Assembly (NCBI GenBank): GCA_963580285.1
Contig: OY757011.1
Coordinates: 95,587,650-95,651,649 of the forward strand
Direction: 5' to 3'
DNA length: 64,000 nt
DNA from: Lucinisca nassula
Taxonomy: Eukaryota > Mollusca > Bivalvia > Lucinida > Lucinidae
The notes under the pieces were generated by a model that was not told where the DNA came from, made no database searches, and was given only the letters and a program-made list of their open reading frames with translations. Of this stretch, positions 10,947-22,462 are shown piece after piece. A program made the position numbers and the translations under genes. Numbering within the stretch: position 1 is the first letter of the stretch; every line of letters starts with the position of its first letter.

Positions 10947-11960
10947 AGCTCCGCAGAGCCGAATGCTCCGGGGCAGCTTATAGGATAGGCAGTTGTCCGT
11001 TGTCTGACTTTGCATGGCGTCAGCACGTTCAAACGACATCTCTGAAACCACCGGGCCGATAGGGTCCAGATTTTGTCTGTAGCACCTTTGGGCTTGGGGA
11101 TTGAAAGTTTATATTTTTCACGAAAATCGGCATAATTTGTTTGCTATTGCAACTGAGAGTTTATGGAAAAATGGCATTTTCTGCGGAGCCTTTTGCAGAT
11201 TTTTTGAGAATTTTTTATAGAAATGTTCCTTGTAAATTTCTTTCAGCCGTTTGCTTTTATGCCAACACGGGGTCTTTCAGAGTTTGCCGGGGCCGTGTCC
11301 CACTCATTCGTTTCATAAAAGGCATTCAGCGACACCAACCTGGGGGTGCCCTAGGTCATGTCACGTGTCATGCCCCACTCCCACTTCATAAAAAGCCATA
11401 TATCTTAGAAAATAGAAGTGAAGGCAATGATCACCTACAGCCCCCAACAGAGACACCAAAGGGAAAGAAACACAAACCTGAAATAACTAGACCCTAACGG
11501 AAACAACAATAGCAGAAAGCCAAAAGGACAGTTACTTAGAAGCCGTTCAGATCTCAACCAATAAACTATATATATTCTTGGTCCACATTCAGTGAGAACA
11601 ATCTTGGGCTTTCCTAGGATCTTTCGCGGCCATGCCCTAATCCGTCCACTGCTTAAAAGACCTTCTATCTCAGGAACCGTACAGACCCCTACCTCTAAAC
11701 CATATGTACTCTTGCTCTTTATGATATGATGCATTCAGTGATACCAACCAGTGCTCTGTTTGGTCCATGCCCCACCCCCTCCACTCCATAAAAGGACTAA
11801 TATTTCAGGTACAGAGTCAACACGGGTGCTCATTTTGGTATGGGGGTTAGTTTGAGAGACTTCATAATCGATCGTTTAAAATCATATGTTAAAAAACATG
11901 GCTGCCAGTGGGCAGTGCCCACCTGAGCACTAGTAAGCATAGTGGCCCATGGGCCCTTTC
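10947..11960 (+). mobile_element. P2 element, short copy with L fragment inserted
   Basis: Starts after a T run with AGCTCCGCAGAGCCGAATGC (an AGAGCC/GGCTC-type hairpin in better copies). Ends with AGCATAGTGGCCCATGGGCC. It carries two or three decayed ~146-bp units (CACCAACC...CATGCCCC...CATAAAA). An L fragment (about 11418-11530, TGATCACCTACAGCCCCCAA, AAAGGGAAAGAAACACAAAC) interrupts it. Confidence 0.65.
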
Positions 11961-11967
11961 TTTTTTA

Positions 11968-12317
11968 TATGACGTCGTGTCTGAGACTGTAATAACGCCA
12001 TGTATTAAATTCGGTAATTCACTAGTTGATTAAATAGCCAAATTATATTGATACACCCTGAAACGTTACAAGTACGACGTTTTTAACGACGTCGCTTTTA
12101 CTAATGGCGGAATATTGATGTTTATACAAATAAATCTTGAATAAAATGCGTTTTCACATAATAAATAGAAGCTTGCATTCGTGCTCATGTATTATTAAAT
12201 TCATTAAACTCGTTTAGGAAAAGGGATAAAATGTTCGCCAGAGCCTCGCATTTTATCCATTTTCCGCAAATCGTTTAATACATTTAATAATATATGAACA
12301 CTCATGTAAGATCCTCT
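11968..12317 (-). mobile_element. C element, copy 1
   Basis: Body first (TGACGTCGTGTCTGAGACTG, TAATAACGCCATG, GACGTCG), then the terminal hairpin AAACTCGTTTAGGAAAAGGG / CCATTTTCCGCAAATCGTTT, ending CATGTAAGATCCTCT. Other copies are in 18318-19700 and at 58734, 59508 and 61319. Confidence 0.75.
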
Positions 12318-12629
12318 TTTCCCAGTCTACACTCAGAGACTATCGACCTACCACTGCTGTCAATGCCTTGACTGCATGTTATTTACAATGTACTGGTAAT
12401 GATGTATCAGTCTAGTAGTATTGTAATCATGGTTTCTGTTGTCTTTGGCTTTCGATCTCAAACAAATCACTATTGTTTGATTAGAGCTGTCAAGGCCAGA
12501 ATTATAGGGGCGTTTATTTGGCACCAGTATTGTCTTCTTGGCTAGTTACCATGTATGGATTCTTGCTTTTCGAGCACGGGCCGATGCTATTATTATATAG
12601 AGACCCTTGTAGCTGAGTTCAGATTTATC
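12318..12629. other. No feature seen
   Basis: No recognised repeat or exon; probable intron. Confidence 0.35.
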
Positions 12630-12859
12630 TTAAATGGATTTTTGTTCATCTTGCAGAAAACCTCTAAAGGGGTACTTTGGCAAACAGTGTAGACCCAGAT
12701 CAGACGCCACAGAACGCGGCGTCTGATCGGGACCTGCACTATTTGCTTACAGAATGTTCAGTCAAAAATATAATAAAAACACAGAAATAGGCCTTCTATG
12801 AAAAATGGACTTGTCCAACATAAAGCACAGGAAGAGTCCACTAGTATACAATGGGTTAA
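12630..12859. mobile_element. E2 piggyBac-like MITE
   Basis: Hairpin GGCAAACAGTGTAGACCCAG ... CTGATCGGGACCTGCACTAT (some mismatches). The right end is CAATGGGTTAA; the left end is placed at a TTAA at 12630 and is less certain. Confidence 0.6.
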
Positions 12860-13285
12860 TCTACCAATTCAATAAACTAAAATGTAAATAATATTACAGT
12901 GGTCATTTCGTTCTGTAAAAGAAAAGTGACCAATTTAGAAAGATACATTTTAGCTTGCATGGGTGAAGTCCAGGAAGAATTGCATATATTATTGTCCTAT
13001 CTGGTTTTGGCTTCGGTATTTTTCTTTTAAGTTTTTAAGAATTATATTTTCCCAAAAAAGTAAGGCGGGTTTGGTTTACATTTGGTTTGATTATAGTATC
13101 GGTCCAAAGTTTTAATGACAGCGTTTTATATTAAAGTTTCATTTCCAAATCAAACGATGAATATGATTCATACAGGATAGATATATGATCAAATGCTTTG
13201 TTCAGATATAGCCAACCCGTACCTGTAGCCTCATTGTCAATGTCACGGACTTTGAAATTCTAGGGCAAAGATTTTTGTTGAATTG
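12860..13285. other. No feature seen
   Basis: No exon or repeat family recognised. Confidence 0.35.
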
Positions 13286-13287
13286 TT

Positions 13288-13456
13288 TAGCTCACCAGAG
13301 TCGAAGGCCTAATATGGACAGTGGTACGTCGTCCCACGGCGTCGTCTGCGTCAATTTTTTAAACGAAATCTCATCTGAAACCTGTTGGCCTGTTGAAACC
13401 AAATTACATACAGTGCAACATCAAGGGCAGGGCGAACAAAAGTTAATATTTTTTTT
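13288..13456 (+). repeat. Truncated P2 head
   Basis: TTAGCTCACCAGAGTCGAAGG followed by a GTCGTCTGCGTCAA block copies the first ~150 bp of P2. It lies directly upstream of the full element. Confidence 0.55.
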
Positions 13457-16151
13457 AGCTCACCAGAGCCGAAGGCTCCGGGGGAGCTTATAGGATAGGC
13501 AGTTGTCCGTCTGCGTCGTATGTCCGTCGTCAACACTTTCAAACGACTTCTCCTCTGAAGCCACTGGGCCGATTGGGTCCAAATTTTATCTGTAGCATCC
13601 TTGGGCGAATTGAAAGTTTTTGTTATTTTTTTGAAAATCGGCTCATTAGTTTGGTTGTTATGGCAACTTAGAGTTCCCATAGACTTATAATGGGAAAAAT
13701 TGAAAAATGGCATTTACTGCCAAGCCTCTGCAGATTTTTTTGACAAAACTTTCATAGAAATGTTCCTCAGACAATCTACTCTCTGCCATATGAATTTAGG
13801 GCTGCTGCTCATTTGTATTGGTTGCCTTGGGAACCAAAATGAAAAAAAAAAAAATACTAATAAAATCTCCTCAGGAACCGTATGCTCTATGAGGCTGAGA
13901 GTTTATGGAAATATTCACCATATTTGCCTTTACAGGATTTGTGCTTTTTATGAAATTCGGCTCCTTAGTTTGGTTGCTATGGCAACTTAGATTTTCCATA
14001 GACTTATAATGGGGAAAATTGAAAAATGGCATTAACTGCCAAGCCTTTGCAGATATTTTGACAAAATATTCATAGAAACGTTCCTTGAGTTAACTTCTCT
14101 TAGCCATATGCTTTTATGTCAACCTGTGGTCCCGTAGGTTGTGCCAGGGCCATGCCCCGCCCCCTCCACTTCATAAAATGCCTTATATCTCAGAAAGCTT
14201 ACAGATCCCCACCCCTAAACCATATATATTCTTGTTCCTTATGATAAGACACATTAAGTGACACCAACCTTGGGGTTCTCCCGGATGTGCCGGGGACATG
14301 CCCCCCTCCACTTCATTAAATGCCATTTATCTCAGAAACCATTCAGATCCCAACCCCTAAACCGTATATATTCTTGTTTCTTATGATAAGACGCACTCAA
14401 TGACAGCAACCTGGGAGTCCCTCGGGATGTGCCTGGGCCATGCCCCACCCCCTCAATTTCATAAACGGCCCAATATCCCAGAAACCCTACAGATCCTCAC
14501 CCCTAAACCATATATTTTCTCATTCCTTATGATAATTCGCATTCAGTGACACCAACCTGGAGGACACCCAGGATGTGCTGGGGCCATGCCCAACCCCCTC
14601 CACTTCATAAAAGGCCAAATATTCCAGAAACCTTACAAATCACCACCCCTAAACCATATATATTCTTGTTCCTTATGATAAGATGCATTAAGTGACACCA
14701 ACTTGGGGGTTCCCCCAGATGTGCCGGGGACATGCCCCACCCCCTCCACTTCATAAAATGCCATTTATCACAGAAACCATTCAGAGCCTTACCCCTTAAG
14801 CATATATATTCTTGTTCCTTATGATAAGACGCACTCAGTGACACCAACCTTGGGGGTCCCCCGGGATGTGCCGGGGCCATGCCCCATCCCCACCACTTCA
14901 TGAAAGGCCAAATATTCCAGAAACATTTCAGATCCCAACCCCCAAACCATATATATTCTTGTTCCTTATAATAAAACACATTCAGTGACACCAACCTAGG
15001 AGTCACCCAGGGCATGCCCGGGCCATGCTCCACCCCTCAACCTCACAAAAGACCATATATCTGAGAAACTGTTCAGAGCCCTACCCTTAAACCATAATAT
15101 ATTCTTGTTCCTTATGATAAGACGCAATCAGTGACACCAGCATGGGGGACTCCCGGGGTGCCACCGGTCATGTCCCACCCCTTTACTTCATTAAAAGCCA
15201 TATATCTCAGAAACCGTTCAGATCCCCACCCCTTAACCATATATATTCTTCTTATGATAAGTCCCCACTTCATAATAGGCCATATATCTCAGAAACCACT
15301 CAAATCCCCACCCCATAATCACATATATTCTTGTTCATTGTTATTAGACACATTCAGTCACCCCCGTCTTGTGTGTGTGTGTGTGTGTGTGGGGGGGGGG
15401 GTCCGCAGTGGCCATTTCTCTCCCATCCACTTCATAAAAGGGCCTCATATCTCAGAAACCGTTCAGCATTCAGTGTCAGCAATCTTGGGCTTTTCTGGGA
15501 TCCACCATGCCTGAACCCCCCCCCCCCCACTGCTTAAAAAGCCTTACATCTCAGGAGCCATACATATACCCACCGCTCAACCATAATGTCTCTGTTCTTT
15601 TTGATAAGATGCATTTTGTGACGCCAACCAGGGCTCCATTGGGTTCATGCCCCACCCTCTCTACTTTATAAAACACCTTATATTTCAGATACAGTCCACA
15701 TGAGTCCTCATTTGGTATGGGGTTTGTTTGGGAGACTTTATAATTGGTAGATTAAAATCATATCCTGTTAAAATACAATGTCATGGGCCGTGCCCACATG
15801 AGCTCTGGTTTATGAAATTTGGCTCTTTGGTTTGTTTGCTATGACAAGTTAAGAATTTCCATTGACTTATAAATTGGGGAAAATTGAAAAATGACATTTA
15901 TGCCTTTCAAGATATTTTGTCAAACTTACATAGAAATGTTCCTTTAATAATGTTCTTTAGGCCTATTAGTTGCCACAGATGGGAAATTATCAATTGTCAT
16001 CTGTTGTCCTGCAACAACACATTCAAGCGACATCAGACCTCTGATTGGGTCAAATTCTATCTGTAGTATCCTTGGGCGCAGGGCTTCCATGGTTAATTAA
16101 ACTACATTGCTGTCAGTCTGGTGAGCATAGTGGCCCATGGGCCTCTTGTTT
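13457..16151 (+). mobile_element. P2 pearl/Helentron-like element, 2.7 kb, with ~146-bp satellite core
   Basis: Starts after a T run with AGCTCACCAGAGCCGAAGGC, which folds as a hairpin (GAGCC/GGCTC). Ends TCTGGTGAGCATAGTGGCCC then ATGGGCCTCTTGTTT; GCTCACC and GGTGAGC form short inverted ends. The core holds about ten units. The landmark TTATGATAAGAC recurs at about 14238, 14381, 14527, 14673, 14819, 14966 and 15112, i.e. every 143-147 bp. No protein is encoded. Confidence 0.7.
15370..15401. repeat. (GT)n then poly-G microsatellite
   Basis: About 11 GT repeats followed by about 10 G, inside one satellite unit of P2. Confidence 0.85.
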
Positions 16152-16302
16152 CAAATTATGACCTTTGGTGGACCTTGGCTTATTTTACTTCGAGGTCAAA
16201 TTTGGTCTCTCGAGAGACATTCGACCCATCAGTGCTGTGAGTGCTTTTATTAATCCTGTTCCTCGTAGACGGGTATAGATAGATATGTAAAACAAAGATT
16301 GT

Positions 16303-16559
16303 CATCACGAAAATTTATATAATTTTGACCCCCTTAAATGCCACTTTTATATAGTATAACTGGGGTTTACAGGGGAATAAATTGTTGCTATTATTTCTGC
16401 TCACAAACATAGATTGTGGGTACTCGTTAAAACCGCCCCATCGAGGCGGTTCTATCGAGTACCTGCAATCCATGTTTTGAGTTGAAATACGAAAAATATC
16501 AGAATTTTATCTGAAGATTTATATTTTCATCATATTTAAATAGGCGTGTTTACGTAATG
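16303..16559. mobile_element. A-type hairpin MITE, copy 1
   Basis: Ends CATCACGAAAA and AGGCGTGTTTACGTAATG. Inside: a CCACTTTTATATAG / AACTGGGG minor hairpin and the large hairpin GTGGGTACTCGTTAAAACCG / CGGTTCTATCGAGTACC. A-type consensus length is about 270 bp. Other copies start at 17014, 18131, 27182, 40290, 44831, 53628, 57188, 62263, 62775 and 63201. Confidence 0.75.
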
Positions 16560-16809
16560 CCCAGACATTTATGGTTACTGTTTATTTTTAAGATATTTTG
16601 GAAACATGGGCTCCTAACGTTGGGCATACATTACACACAGTTCGATGAGTTCCATGGAAATTTCTGTGAACTTGTAGGAACACACTTTTTTTAAACCACA
16701 ACATTCTCGGATTTCCAAAGGACAATAACTGACTGCGCAGGTCTTTTTATAAACGTAGGTTTGACCTTCTCGGGGTCGTTTTCACGTAAGCTTTTTATGT
16801 ATTTTGCAG

Positions 16810-16906
16810 GGCCACAGCTGGTGATTCACGCCTATGGTCTAGATGTTTTTGGAACTTCTGTTGTCAGGGGTTATGCAGTCTGCCATGTTCCTATCACACC
16901 GGGAAG
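16810..16906 (+). CDS. B9D1: B9D1 (B9 domain-containing protein 1), third-last coding exon
   Basis: Translates as (W)[18 protein letters not shown] then [14 protein letters not shown]. This is the middle of the B9 domain: the family has a YG-DVFG---VRGYG-VH-P--PG pattern, which I recognise from animal B9D1. The acceptor is TTTTGCAG at 16802-16809; the first two bases GG complete a TGG codon begun in the previous exon. The donor is AAG|GTAAGT after 16906, leaving AG of a split Arg codon. B9D1 is a ~200-residue protein of the ciliary transition zone that works with MKS1, B9D2 and tectonics in the gate that controls ciliary membrane content. The upstream ~80 residues are not seen in 1-16809. The exon is flanked closely by A-type MITEs. 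The gene assignment is strong; expression is not testable here. Confidence 0.93.
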
Positions 16907-17013
16907 GTAAGTCTAAAATACTTCTTTCAGTGACATCAGTTGTTTTTATCGTGGCTATTCAGCACACCTACCGTGGCTCAAACTCTTTTATGCATATTGG
17001 GGATATTTTCGAT

Positions 17014-17278
17014 CATTACGAAAACACGCCTGTACAGATACATTGTTAATTTTACCGCCGTGTAAATGAAAAATTTTAGATGAAAGATTGTGATATGATT
17101 CTTATTTCTGCTCAAAATATAGATTGTGGGTTCCCGTTAGAACCGCCTCATCGAGTACCCACAATCTATATTTTAGAGCAGAAATAAGAATGATAACTCT
17201 TCCCCTGGATACCCAAGTTTTACTATATAATAGTGGGGTTCAAGGTGGTCAGTATTATATAGACGTGTTTTCCTGATG
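17014..17278. mobile_element. A-type hairpin MITE, copy 2
   Basis: Ends CATTACGAAAACACGCCTGT and GACGTGTTTTCCTGATG. The central hairpin has lost part of one arm (CGTTAGAACCGCCTCATCGA then GTACCC). It is inverted relative to copy 1. Confidence 0.75.
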
Positions 17279-17489
17279 TATTCTATAACATGTTTTCTAT
17301 GCTTTTTCGAATTGCTTCTTCTTGGATCATATAACATACAATTTCAAGACAAAATTAAAAATCTATCAAAATTCTCCCAAATATGTTAACCCAGTGTTAT
17401 TATAGGTCTTGTAAGTCTCTCACTTATAAGCCACTTATAAGTTTCTCGCTTATAGACCACTTATGAGCTTATTATTGAAGTCTTTCACG

Positions 17490-17815
17490 CACTTTTTTTG
17501 TTTGTTTGTTTGAATTGGAGTGTAACGGCCCAGTCAACACTATTTTAGGTCATTTTTGAGCGGGTCAGTTTACTTATCCACACTTTCCCTGGGCATGCCT
17601 ATACATAGGTGGTTAACCAGTACAATACACATTTCTTCCTCAGAAACTGACAATGGCCCTTCTTAACTCAGCGGAAGAAGGAGAATGACCGTAGAAATGA
17701 TTTCATGATCAATTTTCACGAAAGAATGTTGCCGACCCCAGTAGGTATCAAACCCGTGTCCGCCTGATCACCAGTCAGACACGCATCCGACTGAGCTACC
17801 GAGGCCGGCACGAGC
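17490..17815 (-). mobile_element. tRNA-derived SINE (type S1), full length, minus strand
   Basis: On the minus strand it starts with GCCGGCCTCGGTAGCTCAGT, an A box (complement of 17789-17800) and a B box (complement of GGTATCAAACCC, 17744-17755). It continues through TTCCGCTGAGTTAAG and ends with AAAAATGACCTAAAATAGTG, GGGCCGTTACACTCCAATTC, then CAAACAAACAAA. Fragments are at 26330, 28622, 46330, 50389, 50763 and 51181. Confidence 0.8.
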
Positions 17816-18130
17816 CACTTGTATGGCTGTCTTTTTGGCACCAGTAGGCTAACACTTAATAAAGGAAATTTGAATTTAGATACAGTTGTTCTGATGCATT
17901 GTTGGAGCATATAGGAAAATATTGTTTCAAGTACAACTAAGACATCATTAAACATTTGCATTACATGCATATTCTAGGGCGGCAAAATAACGTTGGAGAC
18001 TTAGTGGCATGAATTGACAAAAATACATGATGATAAATGTTTCAACTATCACAAGTGCAAAACAATGCAAACAGCAAGTTCTTACAAAGTTAAAAGAAAA
18101 ATACAGAGACATCCACAGTCACAAGACATA

Positions 18131-18317
18131 GCATTGCGTAACCACGCCTATTAAAAAATATTGAAAGCTTTACCATAAAAAATGAAAAAATTTTAGATGA
18201 AAAGTTCTGATAGCTTTCATATTTTTGCTCAAAACATCGACTTTGGATCTCGTTAGAACTCTAACGAGTATCAACAATCTATGTTTTTATAAATAAGAAA
18301 ACAATGTATACCCCTGC
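18131..18317. mobile_element. A-type MITE, truncated copy 3
   Basis: Left end CGTAACCACGCCTATTAAAA, then a shortened hairpin (TCTCGTTAGAACTCTAACGAG) and AAACAATGTATACCCCTGCG, where C-element sequence abruptly begins. Confidence 0.65.
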
Positions 18318-19700
18318 GAGGCTTTGCCGATCATTTTATCCCTTTTCCTCAACGAGTTTAATAAATTCAATAATACATGAACACAAATGCAAGAGTCTAT
18401 TTATCATATGACATTCAAAACGTATTTTATCCACGAATATTTACATTTCCAGTGTAAATTCTAATATAAACCTATAGAAAACAATTGCGTTCATACTTCC
18501 ATGAACGCATCTGTTCACATGATTTTAAGTGACGTTAAGTGACGTCATTCTAAACCATTGTTCTCTATGGGCGTTGATGACGTCAACGCTGATTTGCTCT
18601 TTGTAGAAAAACAGCGTGTAAATGTTTTTCAGCTTTAAAAGTTTGCCCTACAAGCATTTTTTTCGCGCAGTGATGAGGGGCAAATAATGTAAATATAAAA
18701 AAGAAACTTAATTTTTCTGCTTTTCATGAAAGTATGAACGACAGTGGGTCGCTAGCAAAGTTTACATGAACCCCTTCGGGGTTCATTTACTTTGCACGCG
18801 ACCCACTGCGTTCATACTTCCATGAACTGCAGAAAAATAAATTTCATTTCTTAATTGTTTACAAAAATATCAATATTCTGCCATTAGTAAACGCGACGTC
18901 GTTGAGGACGTCGTACCTGTAAAGTTACGGGACGTATCTAGCTAATTTGCATATTTAATCCATTATTGGATTATTGAAAATATTACATGCCGTTATTACA
19001 CTCAGACGCGACGTCATATGATAAAAGAGATAAAATGCGAGGCTTTGCCGAGCATTTTTTATCCATTTTCCTCAACGAGTTTAATAAATTCAATTAAGAA
19101 ATGTATTTAATTTTTCTGCTGTTCGTGGAAGTATGAACGCAGTGGGTCGCGCGCAAAGTAAATGAACCCAGAAGGGGTTCATGTAAATTTTGCTAGCGAC
19201 CAACTGTCGTTCATACTTTCATGAAAGGAGGAAAATTAAGTTTATTTTTTATATTTACATTATTTGCCAAACTTTTAAAGCTGAAAAAACATTTACACTC
19301 TGTTTTTCTACAAAGAGCGGAGCAGCGTTGACGTCATCAATGCCCGTAGAGAACAATGGCTTAGAATGAGGTCACTTAACGTCACTAAAAATCATGTGAT
19401 TCGATGCGTTCATGGGAGTATGAACGCAATTGTTTTTCTTTAGTTTCACATTATACTTTACACTGGAAATGTAAATATTAATACTTGAACACGAATGCAA
19501 TATTCTATTTATCATATGACATGATAAACGCATTTATTGACAAATGTGTCACAAAAATTTCAGTATTCCGCCACGAGTAAGCGCGACGTCATTAAGGACG
19601 TCGTATATGTAGCGTTACTGGGCGTGTCTAACTAATTTGCATACTTAATCCACTAGTGGATTATTGAATTTATTACATGACGTTATTACATTCTAAGCTC
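18318..19700. mobile_element. Nested block: two C elements in tandem, each carrying an F insertion in opposite orientation
   Basis: C hairpin arms (TTTATCCCTTTTCCTCAACG) occur at 18335 and again at 19030-19090. C bodies (CGACGTCGTTGAGGACGTCG; TAATCCATTATTGGATTATT) occur at 18890-19015 and 19560-19700. F occupies about 18432-18865 and, inverted, about 19094-19475. F has a strong stem-loop (18725-18824 in copy 1, loop TTCG at 18775-18778) and TGACGTCA-type sites (18560, 18580, 19331). None of it encodes protein. Confidence 0.7.
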
Positions 19701-19748
19701 TATCCAATGTACAACATAGGTTACCAGTAAAGCGATCATTGTTTTACT

Positions 19749-19978
19749 TACGGACCTCCATGGCCTAGTGGTTAAGAGCGCTGACTCTTGATCATTAGGT
19801 CTCTCAGCGCTGTGGTTCGAGCATCGCTCGGGTCATTTGTGAGACGCCAAGTTCTGCAACGGAAGGTCAGGTGGTTTTTCTCCGGGAATCCGGTTTTCGC
19901 CCATCTCTGATTAACGATCGGCTCGATATGAGTGAAATAATCTTGAAAGGGCCCTAAAACCAAAAACAAAACAAAAAA
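19749..19978 (+). mobile_element. tRNA-derived SINE (type S2), full copy
   Basis: Head TGGCCTAGTGGTTAAGAGCG (A box, 19761-) with a Ser/Leu-like long arm and the B box GGTTCGAGCA (19814-). The body has CCAAGTTCTGCAACGGAAGG, and the tail is AAACCAAAAACAAAACAAAA. It is not a functional tRNA gene. Confidence 0.8.
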
Positions 19979-20211
19979 AATCTTTGTTTTACTTCTATTT
20001 TTTTAGCACCGGGAGATAAGGGAGGTAATACCGAGGCCTCTAGAATGTTAACAAGGTTTTGTCTATGCTTTGACCTGCTGACATACAATTTGACCCGACA
20101 TGACCAATATTCAAAATTAACCAAGATACTGTCAGTATGATCATTCTGTACAACTTGGGGATGATTCAACCCATATTGTGTCATTAGACATTTGGTTAAC
20201 TTAATTACATA

Positions 20212-20312
20212 GAGGATCTTACACGATCCTCCAATGAGTCCGAAAGGTGCAAATGGAATGGCAGACAGTGTAGACCCTAAAGGAGCAGTCTGATCTGGGT
20301 CTGCACTGTTTT
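20212..20312. repeat. C-terminus remnant (AGAGGATCTTACACG) and E hairpin remnant
   Basis: AGAGGATCTTACA is the tip of the C element. At 20262-20312, CAGACAGTGTAGACCC and TGATCTGGGTCTGCACTG are the two arms of an E hairpin. Confidence 0.5.
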
Positions 20313-20439
20313 CTTATGTATATCCGTCCAAATACTTAGGATTTTACGGTATTGCAGAACTGTTTTGTTGAAATACAAAAACGCAGCAATGAAAGAACAA
20401 AAGGAAATATTTTCTGTTTTCATTCACATACGAGTTTAT

Positions 20440-20760
20440 TTCAAACATTGCCCCCCACTTACCACCCCCGATTTAAGAACACCCATGTTGTCCTAATTTT
20501 GTTATTATATAATACATCTCTGTCTAGCATGTATTGTAATTTCTTTCCTTTATTTCCGAAAAAGACAGCATCATCATCTCTCACCTATATAAAAGTGTTC
20601 ATACAATTTCAAACGTCACCCCTCAGTTCAAGAACACCCATGTAGTCCAAATCTGCTAGTATGGTCTACCTTTTTGTCTAGCATGTATTCATTGTATTGT
20701 AATATATTTTCCCTTATTCAAAGGAAGACTGCGTCACCTTTCACATATATACATTAGTTT
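20440..20760. repeat. Two-unit tandem repeat (~157 bp)
   Basis: AAGAACACCCATGTTGTCC...TCTAGCATGTATTGTAAT recurs with CAAGAACACCCATGTAGTCC about 157 bp downstream. Confidence 0.6.
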
Positions 20761-20844
20761 TCTGTGATACATCCAAGACCTCTTTCCAGCAAGAAGCTGT
20801 GATAAAACGATTTTTAAATCTTATTTGGGTTTATTTGGGTTTGG

Positions 20845-22005
20845 GTAGGCATCTCTTGCCTGATGCATCGAGTTGACTTGTCTGATGAGCTGACAGTGCG
20901 GTGTGTGCTCGGAGGGAGATGTGCTCTGTTTGCCGGGTATTTTCCATCATCCGTTTCGGTTTCACAAGTTTTGGGTTGAGACACACTGGTGAAGATTAAA
21001 TATCAGAAAGGCCTCTGTGTCAGGCCTCATTTTTTTATTTTTATTTGCCATCACTGCAGCTGGTGTTGTGCCGTGTGGCGGCCGTAAAACGTCTCCCCGT
21101 ACATCAACCATAGTGCAGTTTATATTTGACTTTTGTTCCTTTGAGATCATCGTGAATATTCTGAGAAATCAGAAATAAATTATTGGTTTAGACTCATTCT
21201 AGACAGGTTTTTACTCATTCTAGACAGGTTTTTAATTATTTCGACCCCATTTTGATTTATATCAGTCTTTGAATCGACTGCCTATTCGAAATTCGCAAAA
21301 TTGTAGTACGTTTCCTCTGGCTTTCTTTGCGGGATCATTACAGGGTCACTGATGAGGCTTTATTAGCCGAAACTACCTAGTATGGCCCATTCTCTTTCTT
21401 ATGAATGTTTTCATTGCTCTTAAAGGAACTCATTTTTTTATTTTTAATTAGCTGCGACCTTAGTTACGCCTTAATTGCAAGCACTGGGTTGGTGTCTCTG
21501 TTGGTGGATGGTTCGTTCGTCCCCGAGAGCATTATGCGCTCAGTATCAGTTCCTTAGTGCTGAGGTTGATACTGCGGTGTTAGTGTCAGTACTCAAGTAC
21601 TGATTTAAATAACTATATTATATCTTGAAATTTTTGCAGTTTAAAATTCTATTTTTTCTAAAACTAAGACTGACTTATCAGGTGAGACAGGTATCTTAGC
21701 GGATTTGGTTGCCACTTTTTATTATATTTTAAATTTTGCAAGACTCGCTACTTTGGACAGGGCTTCCGTGGAGTGTGGGCCATGTTTGGTGATGTTGACT
21801 CGGTGGGGGACGCTTATAAGTCCTAGGGTAGGCGTCTCTTGCCTGATGCCTCCAGTTGACCTGTCTCATGAGCTACGTCGGTCGGTGTGTGCTCGGGGAG
21901 GGATGTGCTGTGTTTGCCGGGTATTGTCCATCATCCGTTTCCATTTCAGAACTTTGGGGTTGAGACACACTGATGAAGATTAAATATCAGAAAGGCCTCT
22001 GTGTC
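20845..22005 (+). repeat. M-type repeat with a 180-bp direct duplication at its ends
   Basis: 20845-21022 and 21825-22005 are near-identical (GTAGGCATCTCTTGCCTGATG; GGTTGAGACACACTGGTGAA; ATATCAGAAAGGCCTCTGTG). Between them are pieces (GTAAAACGTCTCCCC; GGTCACTGATGAGGC) also found at 40590-41040. LTR-like in layout, but it has no TG/CA ends or coding region that I can see. Confidence 0.55.
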
Positions 22006-22009
22006 ACTA

Positions 22010-22288
22010 AATTTGGTATAGTTACGCCTTTATTGCAGAGGTTTTGAAACAAAGAAATAACAATACTCCGAAAACATTGTCAACATTAGCCCTCTTAGCG
22101 TCAGCTTTTATTTAAAATTTGTTATCATAGCCCGTAAGACCATAGGATTTGCAAACCAAAACACCAAGGAATAGCCACATTGGAAGAACACACCCATCTA
22201 ATGTCACTGGGGAGAACAAAGTAACAAAGACTTTACTGAAGCAAGGGTACACACGAAACACGAAACGATGAGCACACCAAACACAGCT
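22010..22288. other. No feature seen
   Basis: No recognised repeat or coding signal. Confidence 0.3.
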
Positions 22289-22462
22289 TTACGATAACAC
22301 ACCTGTGCGACATAGTGCATTTTTCACATCTCCAAGATGGATACTTTTCTGATTAAAATCCGTAATATTTTTCTTATCTATACTGCAAACTGGTAAACCC
22401 CAGTTTTCTCTATATAATGTGGGGTTAGAGGGTGTTCATTTCACGGACTTTTTCCACGTGCT
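22289..22462. mobile_element. B-type MITE lacking the central hairpin
   Basis: Ends TTACGATAACACACCTGTGC and ACGGACTTTTTCCACGTG. TTTTTCTTATCTATACTGCAA is joined directly to CTGGTAAACCCCAGTTTTCT, so the ~100-bp hairpin segment present in the copy at 54944-55221 is absent. Confidence 0.7.

Noticed and set aside
14605..15537. Open frames up to 142 codons, with repeated residues such as GDKRIYMV-like blocks
   Set aside because: They are translations of the ~146-bp P2 satellite; the periodic residues come from the DNA repeat.
1..16809. Search for the N-terminal B9D1 exons (region of DNLYCKY-FVYGQDW and the segment before NPFGW)
   Set aside because: No matching frame with splice sites was found by eye. 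They probably lie upstream of the window; a translated alignment would settle it.
19749..19830. tRNA gene
   Set aside because: A and B boxes are present, but it continues into a SINE body with an A-rich tail and has a reverse copy at 5322; the same reasoning applies at 17790, 37600, 49110 and 55790.
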